Assembly (NCBI RefSeq): GCF_014851395.1
Contig: NW_024040707.1
Coordinates: 20,268,457-20,332,456 of the forward strand
Direction of reading: 5' to 3'
Origin: Micropterus salmoides
Taxonomy: Eukaryota; Chordata; Actinopteri; Centrarchiformes; Centrarchidae
Length of the DNA stretch: 64,000 nucleotides
Every line of letters begins with the position of its first letter. The first letter of the stretch is position 1. Positions 37,701 to 51,300 of the stretch are shown here, one piece after another. The translations under genes and the position numbers were made by a program. The notes under the pieces were generated by a model, which ran no database searches, had not been told where the DNA came from, and was given only the letters and a program-made list of their open reading frames with translations.

Positions 37701-40700
37701 TGCACTTAAAGGAAACCAAACAGAGGTTTTCAGTTACTTCAGTTAGAAAGTCCTGTTATTGTGTGCTTTTTTACATTTCATTTCACAAAAGTCACTTAAT
37801 AATCGAGAAGCGTCAGCTGTACTTTGACGCCCTTATTCTTAAAATTTAAATGTGTAAATTTTGGCGTTCAGGGTAATGCATTGCCAAGTAACACTTTCCC
37901 TAATGAAAGTAACTAAACACAGTATTGTCACTAAACTTGTAAAACATGTATAACCTATGGCTGAGGCATTGTTTTACTACAGCGTATTAGGGCCACATTA
38001 AGGGGGGAAACAATTGAGGATAAAGATTTTTTATTTATTTTGCATTTTGAGATAAAGTGGAAATGTCGAGAATAAAGTCAACATGATGAGAATAAAGTTA
38101 GAATAAAGTATAGAATAAAGTATCTTTTTAACTTTATTCTCGACATTTCGACTTAATTCTTAAATTTTTCCAACTCTTAATGTGACTCTAATACTCTGTC
38201 TTATGGTTTTGTTAATAATATAATTATCGCATTCTGGTTGTCTTGCAAAAGCTACTGTAAGCAGAAAAAGACAGACGAACACTGAGATGACAGACACAGA
38301 ATAATTAGACAAGAATGGCAGAAGGCGATTAAAAACAGTTATACTTGTATTATTTTTTTATTTCCTCATCTAAAAGATTTCATTATGAGGTGCAAGTTAT
38401 GTTAAGGCCAGAAACACCTTTTATAATTCACTGAGGGTTATTGTTGTGTCCATCCCTGTTCTGTCCATCTTGATTGAGTTATAAAGGTTTTTTTGAAACA
38501 AACTCAAAAGTGAATTGTGCTCTACAACTATCTGTTGATGGAAACATCAGTTCTTGCGCATCACCACCTGCTCACGCACAGTATTTACAGGAGGGACCTA
38601 CTGTAGCCGACAGAAGCGCTTTAGAACGACAAAAATAAAAGATTGCAGGTTTAATTTTTATTTTGTTGCATAACTATACTGAGATGCAAAAGAGATTTTT
38701 ATGTGACAATTACTTTAAGGTCAGCAATATATTAGTTAGTTGACCACAAATTCATATCCACTAATGTTCTTGCAATAATTTCCATTCTTCTTTAGTGTTC
38801 TTCTCTCTCCCCCTTTCTTAATTTCTCTCTTCCTGTTGAAAGACATAGAACATGACAAACAGAGGGGCAGTGTATGGAGCAGTGTTACTGTGCGTGTTGG
38901 CAGTGGCGCATCCTCCCCTCAGTGTGAGCAGAAGCGCCTCTCTCCATCTCCATCACCCATCCCCGTTCCTCCTCCTCCTCTTCCCCTCCCTCTCCCAGCT
39001 GCATCGGCCTGTAAGCCAATCAATGGAAGGGCTTTCAGGGCCGGCGGAGGCCCCGGCGCACGGAGGGGGGATCAATAAGTTATTAGCACCATTCTGTCAG
39101 CTGTAATGTGGAGATTGATCGGGGGGCTGCGGCTGGCGGCCCACCCCACGTCCCCGCCTGTCACCCCCCACACCCCCACCCTCTCTCTGCACCGCCCCCC
39201 CTTCCCGGCCTGATAAAGATGACAGATTAACGGAGTAAGAGAGGAATTAAGGAGTCTGGCTGTCTGAGCTGTCATCACGCTCCATGGGATGGAGAGAGGA
39301 GTGTAAGAGGACTAAAGTTTGAGGGAGCAGAGGAAATCAGAGAGTAAGAAAGAAAGAGGAATGTTCCCCCTGCCTGATGGTTCGCCCTGTTGGTGTCACA
39401 TGAAAGAGAAGTGGTTTAGGTCCTGCTGTTTCCTCTTTCTCTATCTGTTCCTCTGTTTTCATCCCTCTTTTCTCTCAGTAGGAGGAACAGCAGATAAGGA
39501 GGAACTGAGGCAGAGGCTAGAATATTCCATGTTTAGGTTGACTTTTTAGAAAAATAAAGTTAGCCTGTAGACTGTGTTGACCAAGAATGGCAAAAAACAG
39601 GGGAATTTATCATAGCAGCTAATGCTATTCACACTTAATTATTGCTCTGTTTTGATAGTTAAAATCACAGCCTTGAAGCTAAAATAAAACTCCTGACTCC
39701 ATAACCACTAATTCTTCAGCAAAATGAACAAGCAGGTGATAGGGAAATGCCTGGGGTAACAAACTTGGTGTAAGCAGTATTAGTGGGAGTAAAAGGGTTA
39801 GCATAGACGCTAGCAGAGCTCAGGGTTCGGCATTAAAAGGGAGCGCCAGTGCTCTAAGAAGCCCCATTTAATTGGCTTTAAAAGCTTTCCGCCCTCAAAT
39901 CTCTGGCCCTCTGGCACACGTTCAGGAGACGCAGTGTCTTGAGTGAGGTCGGCTCAAGAGACGACTCAAGTGTGTGTGTTTGATCATGAGAGGCTCTGGG
40001 TGTGGGTGTGTGTGTTTGGTGGAAGAGGGGGTTTAACTAATGGGGGTTCTCCCTCTCTCTTTGTTAATATTCCACTAATAGGATAGATGGAGACCTTTTT
40101 TTTAATGGACCAGTGAAAAGTAATGTACTGAACACGATTTGAAAATGAGAAGAAAAACAGAATGAGAGATCATAAAGGAGATGACAGAAAAATTCAGTGT
40201 GTGTGTGCGTGCGCACACTTGTCCATTAGCGCTCCCCCCTCCCCTCACTGTCTCTTTAGGATGGTACAGGGAGTGGATCTCCTCAGGACCTGAGAGGCAA
40301 CATCAAACACTGGATCATTAGTGAACCTCCTCTCTCTCTCCCTTTCTCGTTTGCCCGCTCGCCCTCTCATCAACACCAGGGCTCCTTCAGCAGCCCACAA
40401 AATCCTCGAGTCCTGTCTACATCTCTTTCTGTCTCTTTCCCCTCCCTGTCCGTCTGTGTCTTGTTATAGAGAAGAAAGTACATAAGTTAGGGTGATAGGT
40501 GAAAGGTTAAAGATCAGGCTCCACTCCAGCGTCACTCCTCTCTTGGTGACTGTCTGCCCGTTGCTAAGGTAACAACAATATCAGGGGCGGACACATGACA
40601 GAAATCGGCAAATGTTTGCTTGGGTATTGTCACCAAATTGCGTTGTTGTTTTTTTTACCCCCTGTACACTGTTTTTCCGCACTGTTTACACATGCTGTGC

Positions 40701-42929
40701 AAATGATGAAAAATTGCTTTGTTGAAAAAGAGAGACAGAGGGAGAGAGAAACCATTCTCCTTGAGGGAAGGGGAGAAAAGCCCCCTACCCGCCACCCCGT
40801 CCCTAAATATACGCACCGAGAAGTGAGAGAGAGAGAAAGTGAGAAAAAAAAGAGCAAGAAGGGAAGCAGTTGCTGCTGTGGCTTGGCTGTCTGTGTGGAG
40901 GAAGAAACTGAGTGAGAGAAAAAGCAGAGGAGCGCCAGATAGAAACAGAGAAAGAACGAAAGAGAGCGAGAGATAGAGCAATGACAAACGGCTTTTTCCT
41001 TCCTGCCGGCGCTGCGTGCAATGTGCTCTGCATCCCCTCCCTCTGTGATTAGGCCCGTATTGATTTGAGGTGTGTTTGAGGGGGATGGGGGTGAGGCGAT
41101 TGGGCGGGAAGGAAGAAAGGGATGAGAGGGGAGGAGGAGGCAGTAGGGGTGCTGTAATTGTACACTAGCTGCTCCTCTTTGGTGGCAGGGGAGGTGGTAG
41201 GGGGGAGGAAGAGGAGGAGGCAGGGTAGGTGTTAATGGGAGGAGAGAGCGAGAACTCCTGATGGCAGGAGGTTTCAATAACAAGAGAAGGAAGCAGATGG
41301 AGAAATGAGACAAGAAGATCAGAAGTGTGTTTATGAGGGGAGGACAGCAACACGAGTGGCTGCCGTGGAGGTACAAAAACTAAAAATAAACACATGATAT
41401 AGACATAATGTAGGCTGACAGGAATTTCTCAAGCAGCTGAGAGGCTCCCATGCACTTTAGTCCTGTCAGAGGCTTTTGTGCCAACATCTGGAAAAAGAGA
41501 AGAAAGGAGAGAGGAGAGAAAGGAAGAACAGTGATAACACTTGAGGACAGACTGTTGGAAAGGGACCTTGGAAGAGACACAGAGAGACGGAGCCCTCCCT
41601 CAAACAGACAGACAGACAGACAGACAGACACACACACACGCACGTGAATGAGCCGGGCAGATCTGTCATCCACGGTGGCGCAGGCCCCCCTCTTATATCT
41701 GACAGAACAGGCACATCTCCAGACGCCCGTGGCTTGCTTCACTCGCTCTGTTTCTCTCCCTCCCTCCACCTTTCACTTTTTTTTCTCTTTGGCTCCTTTT
41801 CACACTCTCTCTTTTCCAACTCTGCATATCGAAAGTAGCCGCCATGTATACAGGTAGACACAGAGCAGAGCTGCAATCTCAAGCTTTTACTTCAGACCTT
41901 TTACTGAGTGCTCTTTCTCTGTCTCTCTCTCTCTCTGTGTTTACAGATGACCTTCTAGGCAAGAGGAGAAGCTTCTCTCCCAACAGCAGCAGTGAGTGTC
42001 CCTCTGACAGCAAGAAGTCACGTAGCGTATCCCCCAAAGGTAAGACCACGCAGTGTATTTGTGTGTTGTGACGTTACAGGTGTGCTTGAACGTGCATTGT
42101 CTGAAAGGAAACTGGTAAAAATTGTAGGAAAGTAGACGAGAAAAGATGGAGGCTGCAGTGTGAAGAAGAGGGAGAACTGAGGAGGCATCAGTTCAGCTGC
42201 TGGTGATCAGTGTGTTATGGTGTGTTCACATGCAATGCAAATTTAATCCTTGCAATGCTGAGTGTTCACATACAACGCGATAAGCGAATAAACACAATCC
42301 GCAAATACCACAGCTATATGAACCCAAAGTAAACATTTTACTGTGATTTAATTGCAATAAACGGATCAAACTGATGCCGAGATAACTACAATATGATGCA
42401 GATTTGTTAAACTTATGAATTCAGGCTTTGTCTGGTCTGTCAGCAAGCACACACACTGCCTTACATGCAAGCAAACACACATTTAAACCATTTTCTACCA
42501 GAGATGTAGTCCCAATGAAGGCTGGGATTTGGGTGAACTGACCCTTTAACAGGATGTCTAAGATAATATCCCCGGTTGATAGAATAATATAATTTCTGCA
42601 GCGGGTTCCTAATATAAACATTTCATTGTTAATTTTTTTCTGCTCTGAATACGACATGAGAACATAAATAACGGACCTTGAGAAGGCACACCTTGGCCAG
42701 ACTATTTCCCTCTGTAGCGCTGCAATCTGGTCGCCATCCTCTATTATTCATAGCTCATTCGTGTGGCGTGAAACCGGGCGCCCGGCGTGGAACCGGCACA
42801 AAGCCACTGGGCCTGTCCCTCTGGGCTCCTGAGGAAGACTTCCTGACTGATGCATTATACAGCAGGCAAAACCACAAACCCAAGGGCAGCTCACCGCACA
42901 ACCAGCCTCATCTCTGAAGACACCTGAAC

Positions 42930-42968
<39 letters not shown>

Positions 42969-45900
42969 GCACACACTCTCCAGGTGCATATGTAAGCCGA
43001 ACAACATAAGCTGCACACCTACAGTGACACAAATAGCTCTGATTATTTCAGCTGTGAGTAAAATTGTTATTTTATGATGGTTCCGTTCTGTGTAAAATAA
43101 AATAGGCGAGTGAGAGTGTTCATTTGGAGGTCAGACTGATTGTAGAGCTTCGCAGGAGCCTGGTGTTGACCTTTGCTCTCTGAGTGACCTTTGACCGGCA
43201 GCAGCCCTGCCTGGAGCCCCTTCCTCTGTACTCATCCTAGCTATTATAGTCTTACTTAGACACAAGCCTGCTTCTGAAAGATGCATGGGTTTTTATGGAT
43301 GTGTTTTTGTGTCAGAGACTGTGTGTGTGTGTTTATCTGTGTTTGTGTACTTAGGCTTGGCTTCCTTTTAAGGCAAATGGGGCTTGTGTTTTTGTGCCTG
43401 TGTGGTTAGTTTTTTGACTTTTAACGCAAACAACCTCTGTTTACGCCTTGCATATATTCTTCCCATGTTGTATATTTGCATAAGGGGGACAGATGAAGTT
43501 TGTGTGTAAGTGCGTGCGCAGCATGCTGTCCAGAGAAGTGCATTTAAGCCATTTCAAAACACTGCTGATCCTGTGTCTTAACCTTGAGCTCTGCCCACAC
43601 CCAAACACTGACTCTGCACCTGTATGTGTGTAATCTATGCGTCTTGCATCTTCTTGCCTCCCAAGTTTGGCGACATACACTATCCCTTAATGATTAATGC
43701 AGGTGGAGGAATAGATTGAGAGAGAGAGATGGAGAGGGAAGCATATGGATGGAGCCAGAGAGCTTTGACGCCGCTGTGTAAATGATGTCTGTTTTTCTTT
43801 CTGTTGCAAAGTCGGCACCCCCTGCTGTGTTTAGAGAATGAGAAAACTTTAGACAGGCACAGACTAGTTGCACGCACACGCACACACACAAACACACACA
43901 CATACACTTGAGGACCTTGGGTGGATTAGCTGGAGCTTGGCGGTGGAGACAGAGATGCTTGCGCGCTCGCTTCCTCCCCCACCTCCACCCCACCTCCGCT
44001 CTTCAGCGCCACTCCTGCTCGCCTGCCCGGGGCCAGGCTCAGGTTTCAATAAGAAGCAGGGCGGTAAAAATAACCCCGCTTTCTTCTGTTTTTCCCTCCT
44101 CCTTCTCATCCTCTTTCTCCCTCTTCTAACTCCCTAACCACCTCCCCATAGCCCCCACCTTACCTTACCTTAGATCATGTTACTATTGACAGAAAGAGGG
44201 AGGAGGGAGGTCAGAGAGAGAGATTAAGTGTGGGGAATGACAGCCAGATAGATACCATAGACCGCATCATCTTCACAGAACACCTTAAACACAGCACAGC
44301 AGTACTACACGCACGTATTCACAGACATGGTGGAAGAAGCTGAGCCTATTTTTTGTAGCCTGCATTAAAAACTGTCAAAATACAGCACAAGAAAACAGCC
44401 CTATGTATAACCTTTCACCCCATGCCGATGTTACTGCTGTGGTTCATGTCAGAGAAATGGTGAGTTTGTGTCAGGGTCAGGCTCAGACCATTAACAATGC
44501 ATGGCTGTATGACTATAGCTTCAACCAAAGACGTTTCCGCCCATCAGTGCTGCCTTGTTAATGAATGGTCTATGCCTCAGCTGATAGCTGAGGAAGGATG
44601 CATATCAGAGAGTGCAGTAATCATCAAACATATGTAAGACAGAAAGGGTGTAAAATTAATTCTCGATAATTCTTTGCTCTGTGTTTACAGCGGCAATGTG
44701 TCCTGATTGCATTTTGTGATGATTTTAGAACTGCATAAGGAATGATTTTTTTCCTAAAAATATGCTGGTCGTATCGGCCAAAATCACAAAATACGACAGA
44801 AAAACATTCCCCATTACAAAATATGCAAACTGGTTCCTGAGAAGAAGTGAGTGAGCCCCCCATTCACAAAAAGTTGGACTCACTAGTATTAGAATTAGTG
44901 CTTCCCTTGTCCTTTTGGGGTAAACTGATAAACTGGGTAAAGTTTGCCGAGCTGGTAAACAGAAGTCTTCTATGTTCGGGTGAGTGATATCCTGAAATTA
45001 TTTAAGGTATTGAAACCCCAAACCTGTGACCTGGCTGTGTAGTAAATTTTAGGCGAGTATTTGCTTGAGGCAGATTCCTCACAATCATGACTGACATGGA
45101 GATGAATTATTTAATCATATCCTGAACAGATAGTTCAGTGTGTAAGGCTAATGGAGTTTCAGAGCCTACAGTCTCAAGTTAGTCTTTATCCCCTGCAGAT
45201 CAGCTGTCACTGATTGGTCATAATGTGAGTGTCTCCCTCCTCTCTTCAGAGAACTCCCAGAGCCCAGTGGTAGAGGCAGGCGGCAGCCACGGCCACATGA
45301 GCCCTGAGGAGCACTACAGGCGCATGATGTCAGCGCTCAGCGAGCAAGGATCCTATGAGGAACAGCAGCAACGCCTCTACCAGCTTGCGAGCAGCATGGG
45401 TCTGCCTGGCCACGGTCAGTCCACAGACTCTGTATTTATGTATTTATTTATTATGTATTTATATGTGTGTGTGGTCATCGTCATCCTCGCTGTCATCATA
45501 TCAGCTTTCAGATATCTGCAGTGCACTCATCTTGTTAAACCATATACCTCAGAGTGCAGTTGATTTCCAAATAGCGTTTCCTACTCTACCAGTAAGAATT
45601 GACTCCTGAAAGAGATAGAGGTACTTTCCCTTTAGTTTTTTTTCTTTATTTTGAAGTAACTTGAAATTTACCTCAAAAAGACAGTTTCCTTTGGAGGCAC
45701 TTCACTAGCTTCTATAAAAAACAACTCTTCCATCACCTGTCACCAAGTCACTGAGATGCAGTGCTACTTTGTAACCCCAGTGTGTGGCACTGTGTTCAGG
45801 GTACATGTTAAGGTGTGCCACACTGCTGCCACTGTAAAAACCAAAAACCCCAGCCATGGAGACGGCTGACATTTCTATTTGCAGTGCGCTGCCCCCCCAA

Positions 45901-48288
45901 GTGTCCAGGTGTCACTCGGGATGATTTCTGACCACCATGGCTCTCCGTTGTTAACAACACCCACAAGCCTTCGCATGCATCAATGTCGCGATTGATCCGG
46001 GAGCTCTCATTGGCTGCCTGCCAACCCTCTAAATCTCCCAACACCCTGAAAACCACCAGAGTGTCCCCAGTTTTTCTCAGGCACATAAAATTGACTGGTT
46101 TTAGCTTAAGAGAATTGTAGTTTGGTAGGGAAAAAGAACGAGAAACGTTGCCTCCTTTGGATTTTATAAGCTGGTTTTATATTCATTTCACTGTGCCTGC
46201 CATTAAATGTTATCCTTTTTCTCACATTTTTGTAAAGAATGTAACATTAAGTCCTACCAGTCTTTATGAGCTCTTTCACAGTAGCATAAATCCAATCGAT
46301 GCCCCAGACATATTGTAGTTTGAGCTACTTTTATTTTTATTTGATTAGTAATGATTTTTAATTGCTGGCTGCAAATCTAGGGGGCGAAGCCTATAAACGC
46401 TTTAATTGCCTTTTCCCCATGTCTTAGAGGAGTTAGAGGCAAGATGTGGTGCATTGTGGGGATTTTATGGCCCAGGGTGCAGTCTGATAGCTGGCTTCCT
46501 TTCCCAGAAGCCTTGCTGGTACGACGCTCTGGCGCAATACAGACACACTCGCTCCATTTCTTCACTTCCACATTCCAAATCGTTTGATAGTTTCCATGCT
46601 ATCCTTTATTCTGCACTCGTGCATTCTTATTTCAGGCCGCACTTAAAAGCTTTCTATGTGCAGAAGAAGAGAAAGAGAAACCAGGAATAGGAGAAAAAAC
46701 CCGAGGAGGAAATGAGGGAGGAACAGAGACAAGGGAAGAGTGAATAAATAACATCTCCCGGAGAAAGAAGTCAAGGGAAATAAACCACATGCATACAAGT
46801 TTACGGTTTATTAATGATGCACAGGTCACGCACTTAAATGCAACTTTACGGTAAGATTTCCTTATAGCGAAAGTAGTGTAATAATGTGTTTACATCCACA
46901 GTTGTGTTTTGCGCGTGTGGGCATCACAGGCTTTGCCAATGCTCCCTGACAGCCAAGCCTTGGGTGTTGCTAATATTTATTTTCTTCCACACCTGGCAAC
47001 TTCCTCCATCTATCCACCGACTGCTTACAAGTTTATGTAGAAAACGTATTATAACAACACCTTCACATGCTCCCCTTCTCCAATTAACAGTTGGAGCTTG
47101 TTAAGAAACTGACACTCTCAGACACAAACAGTATAGGAGTTGGGGACAGGGTGACGGCTGTTTTGTCTCTTGAGAGGCCGACGCTAATCACTTCAGTGAG
47201 AGCCCCTTAACATTGACCTGGTCTCCAATGCGGCCCCTGTGCCCCCCCCCCCCCCCCACCATCTCTCCTATACATCTCAAGCACTGCTTTTATACTCCCT
47301 CCCCTCCTCCTTTTCCTTACCCCCACCCCCAACTTTCCCTTTAGCCTTGGTCCCCGCAGAGCATCCTTTCATGTGTTTGAAGTGTAGGGCACAGAAAATT
47401 AAAGTGCGTGTGTGCGTGAAAGAGGCAGGGGTGAGGAGGAACTGTGTGTTTGTGTGAATGTGTAGGTGCAAGGTGCTGCTTGAGAGGTTCTCTCTGGACC
47501 AAAAGAAGGGAGGGGGGGATGCAGTTGAGGGTGGAAGTGGAGGAGTGGCGGGGTTGTAGAAATGGCCGGGAGGGCTTCATATGATGAAAGGAGAGTGGGG
47601 GAGAGAGAAAAGAAAAAGAGAGGTGGGGGTAGAGATCCAGATGAAAGTGAAGGGAGGGGCAGGATGGAAGGGGGGTTCTTCTGTTTTGTCTCCTGCAGTT
47701 ATGTCTGATTTGAAACATGAAGCTGTACTCAACATCTCTTTATCATCATCATTCCAAAGAGCCTGAAAACTCCAGCATGTGATTGGTCAAAGTACAGACA
47801 GTCAAAGACATTCAGTGCTACAAACTTGCCACATATTTACTGCTGGCTAAGCCTGTGATACTGGCTGAATACCTCTTCCTGAAAAGATACTTAATTTTCT
47901 GGTGTATGGTGCGCTTTAGCGGACGGATGTCGGCTTTTGTGTACCTGCCAGTCCACCAAATCCATCATGAGGCCGGGCAAGCTGTATCAGTGCAGCGGTC
48001 CTCTGCATTCTCACGGCGAGAAAAACACGGCTTAACCGAGGGGATTTAGGCCCAACTCCAGGAATGATGGCAGGAGAAAAATGGGATGGCACAAAAGAGG
48101 GATAAGCAGGATGGGTCCGAGTGGTAAACTGGGACCTCCCGAAATAACTCATGCAAAGGAGTGTGGGTGTGTGTGCGTGTTTGTGTGTCCTCAATTAGGA
48201 CTCTAATTTGCAGTTGGAGGGACTCTCCCCTTGTGTTCCTGCAGCTGCAACACCAAGAGTTTTAGTGGGGGAAATCCTGAACCTGTTT

Positions 48289-48323
<35 letters not shown>

Positions 48324-51300
48324 GGGTAGAGCCCCAGGTGACCATGGTCTTCTCAGTTCACATGAAAGAGAATTAGAGAGAGCGGGAGGGGGGGAAGCAA
48401 AATATGGACCCATTGTGGAGTAAAGTTTTACAAACATGGACTGGATTCAAATAGAATGCAATAAGAGGAGAAATGAAAGAAATAATAGAAAAAACCTAAA
48501 AAATAAACTAAAAAATAAATTTGAATTTCTACCATTTATAGGCCAATTTATACTTCTGCGTCAAGTCTACGGCGTACACACATAGCCATGCCACCAAAAC
48601 GCTAGCTGGCGGTGGGGTTTCCATGTTCCACTGCGTTGAGTTCTGCCACTCGAGCCGGCTAACTTACAATTTAGCCCTCCGCTAATTTGAATGGGGATAA
48701 AATCATAATCCTGGAGGAAACGCAATGGTACCAGGCTGACCAATCACAGTTCTTGTGGTCTGCGTCGCAGCGACCATGTATTTACATTTTTGGGGATGTG
48801 TGCATCAGGCTATGGCGTAGATTCAACAGAGAATTATAAATTGGCCTATCTACAGCTTGTATTGTCTGGGTTTAAAGGGGCACTCGACTAAGTCAGGGAT
48901 ACCATTGATAACTCACATCCTGGGTTTTTAAACTTGATTTTCATGTTTTTAGCCTAACCGTGTAAAGAAGGTTTAACATTTTAAATGTTTATTACAGTAC
49001 AACAGTTATTACAGTTTATTAACAGTGATGTTATTTCAGAAAATGTAACATTTTAAGACTTTTTGATAAATGTTCACAGTTTGGTTTGTGGCCTAGGTCA
49101 CTGGGGTTCAGCTAGTAGATTTTGTACTTACAACCTCAGTATTTTTCTGGCTACGGCCCTGGTCAAAGTCACTTAGTGATGTCTTGGAGACTACTCATTT
49201 TTAACACACAGCCTGCATTACAAACTGGTGTTTACAAGGCAGGGGGAGATGAGCAAAAGACTCTATTGAGTTGCATTATGGGAAGTGTAGGTTTCAGCGT
49301 TTTTAGAGCTCGATCCCAATTAAAGTCTGCAGCCCAGAGTCTGGGTCTCTTCCTTGTTTAATATTTTGGCTGCAATATAGTCAGGACACCTCTGGCTTTG
49401 CAGTATCGATTTTGACCATTCTTTTTTCCCCTCAATCTTTCGCTTGATAGTCCCCAAACTTGAAAGTACTATGAAAACTATGAAAGTACAATACTAAATC
49501 GCTTGAGTACACCTTTAACTGACCCAGTCATAGAAAATAATTGGTGAGGTGGGATTGCGACTACAGGAAACTCATAGAGGTCAGCTCTTCCACCCTGTCA
49601 CCCCTGCACCATGTATGCAAGTGCACAACAGACTGTGTTTGTGTGTGCGCTCTAGGGCTCCGGTTCCCTCTGATCCCTCCCTTATCTCCCCCCCCCACAC
49701 ACACACACACACATACACACACCCTTGTCTGCCGCCAGCCGAGTCCCCTGCGGCCTGGCGCAGCAAACAGATCGATACACCGGAGCTAGGCCGCATTAAT
49801 ATCTGTCGCTTCACCCCCCCACCCCGGCGCCTGCTCAACTGCTTCAGCACACACACAAACGTGCACACACGCAGTCAGGCACGCACATGCAAGCACCTAA
49901 ATCACACAGACACACACAAACACACGTCACACCCGTATCGGCGGCGGAAATGGCCCCTAGCTCCCGAGGGATCTGTCTAATTAAAAAAGAGGGGGTGGGG
50001 AGGGTGGCAGAGAAGAGCAGAGAGAGAGGATAGATAGATTGAGGCAGAGCGGGGGGGGGGGGGCAGGATGGATTTTTCTCTCATTAGAAGCCATGTCTCC
50101 TGGTGTGGCCTGGCCTGGCTGATAATGATGAGGCCTCTCTCTCTCTCTCTCAGAACCAGGGTTGCTGGGAGAGGGAGAGAGGAAATGAGTGAAGAAAGAG
50201 GTGGAATGAGGCGAGGGGTAGAGGGCAGAAGGTGGAAAGAGAGGACACAGGCAGAGATGGAGGGAGAAGGTAGATGGGGAGGGGTGAAAACGCTCTGTGC
50301 CTGACATGTGAAGTTGCTTTTTGCCCACTTGTAGCCTACAAAAACACACCGGCCATTAAGTGTTTTTAAAACATCATCCCACACCATCATTTTCAGTTGT
50401 GGAAAGTAACAAGTAAGTACAAATACTTCGTCACTATACTTCAGTTGTTTTGTCCGTATCTGTACTTTGCTTGAGTATTTTTAGTTGTTGCAACTCTTTA
50501 CTTTCACTTTGCTACATTTCTAAGCCAAACATCGACACATACTCCGTTACATTCTGTATGAGACCTCCTTACATTGTTATTGGCATGCAGCGCATTTGAG
50601 TGGAGCAGCAGTGAAAACAAATGTTAAAATGATAAAGCCAATCCTGCGGGAATTATCATTGCCCAGCTGATACGACACCAGCACACACAGTAATAATAAT
50701 CAAGTCACTCTCGCACAGAGCTGGACGGCCCTGCCTCACTCTCGTGTCAAAGGTGAAAGCGAGTTTACAACTTTGATGAGAGGATGAAGAGGGACTATCC
50801 TTCTAAGTACGAGAAGAGAAAAAACTCAATGAGAGTGAACTGCGGGAACATCAGTCAGGTAAACCTGTGTTCTCTCCTCTCAAGGTATGTCAGCAGATAA
50901 CAGTAATGTTAAGTTAATGTGCAGCTGCGTGACACTGTTAACCAGCAGAGCAGCGCATCTCTTGCCTGTCTGTGTCTGAACAATGGTAGTGTGAAATACA
51001 ACTTTTTATTACGTTTGATAAATGCTGACGGGCCACTGTTTCTATAAACTGAAGTTGGGAAAAAAATACCGCGTTGCGCATGGAGATGCGTTCGTATGCA
51101 CGTGCACGAAAGTAAACTCACACATTCAAGTAAGAAACATCTGTGTGACCAGTCCAGACAGGATGTGATGGTACTCCTCATAAGCGCACATCATTGACAA
51201 ACAAGACAGTGGATTCACATTGAGTATTAAAATGCTGATAAGAGGGATAGACTGGGCAGTATAGATGCACATCTCAGTAAATAAGCATCACATATTCAGC

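Larger units (their letters stand above)
34680..41946 (+). other. samd11 intron 4 (7.3 kb)
   Basis: Begins with a (GC/GT)n run just after the donor. It contains purine-rich tracts at 36580-37050 and 40700-41350, a palindromic small element at 37985-38193, and a GC-rich patch at 38880-39240 in which CTGATAAAGA and ATTAACGGAG strings stand out. No coding sequence recognised. Confidence 0.85.
42040..45249 (+). other. samd11 intron 5 (3.2 kb)
   Basis: Contains a transposon-end fragment at 42526-42550, a 38-bp CA run at 42929-42966, and a GC-rich pyrimidine-biased patch at 43950-44160. No coding sequence recognised. Confidence 0.85.

Noticed and set aside
40630..41376. 248-codon minus-strand open frame
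   Set aside because: It is the complement of a purine-rich tract; the peptide is Ser/Leu/Pro/Phe-rich low complexity with no domain.
45808..46086. 92-codon minus-strand open frame in intron 6
   Set aside because: Balanced composition made it worth a look, but no family is recognisable and there is no supporting splice context.
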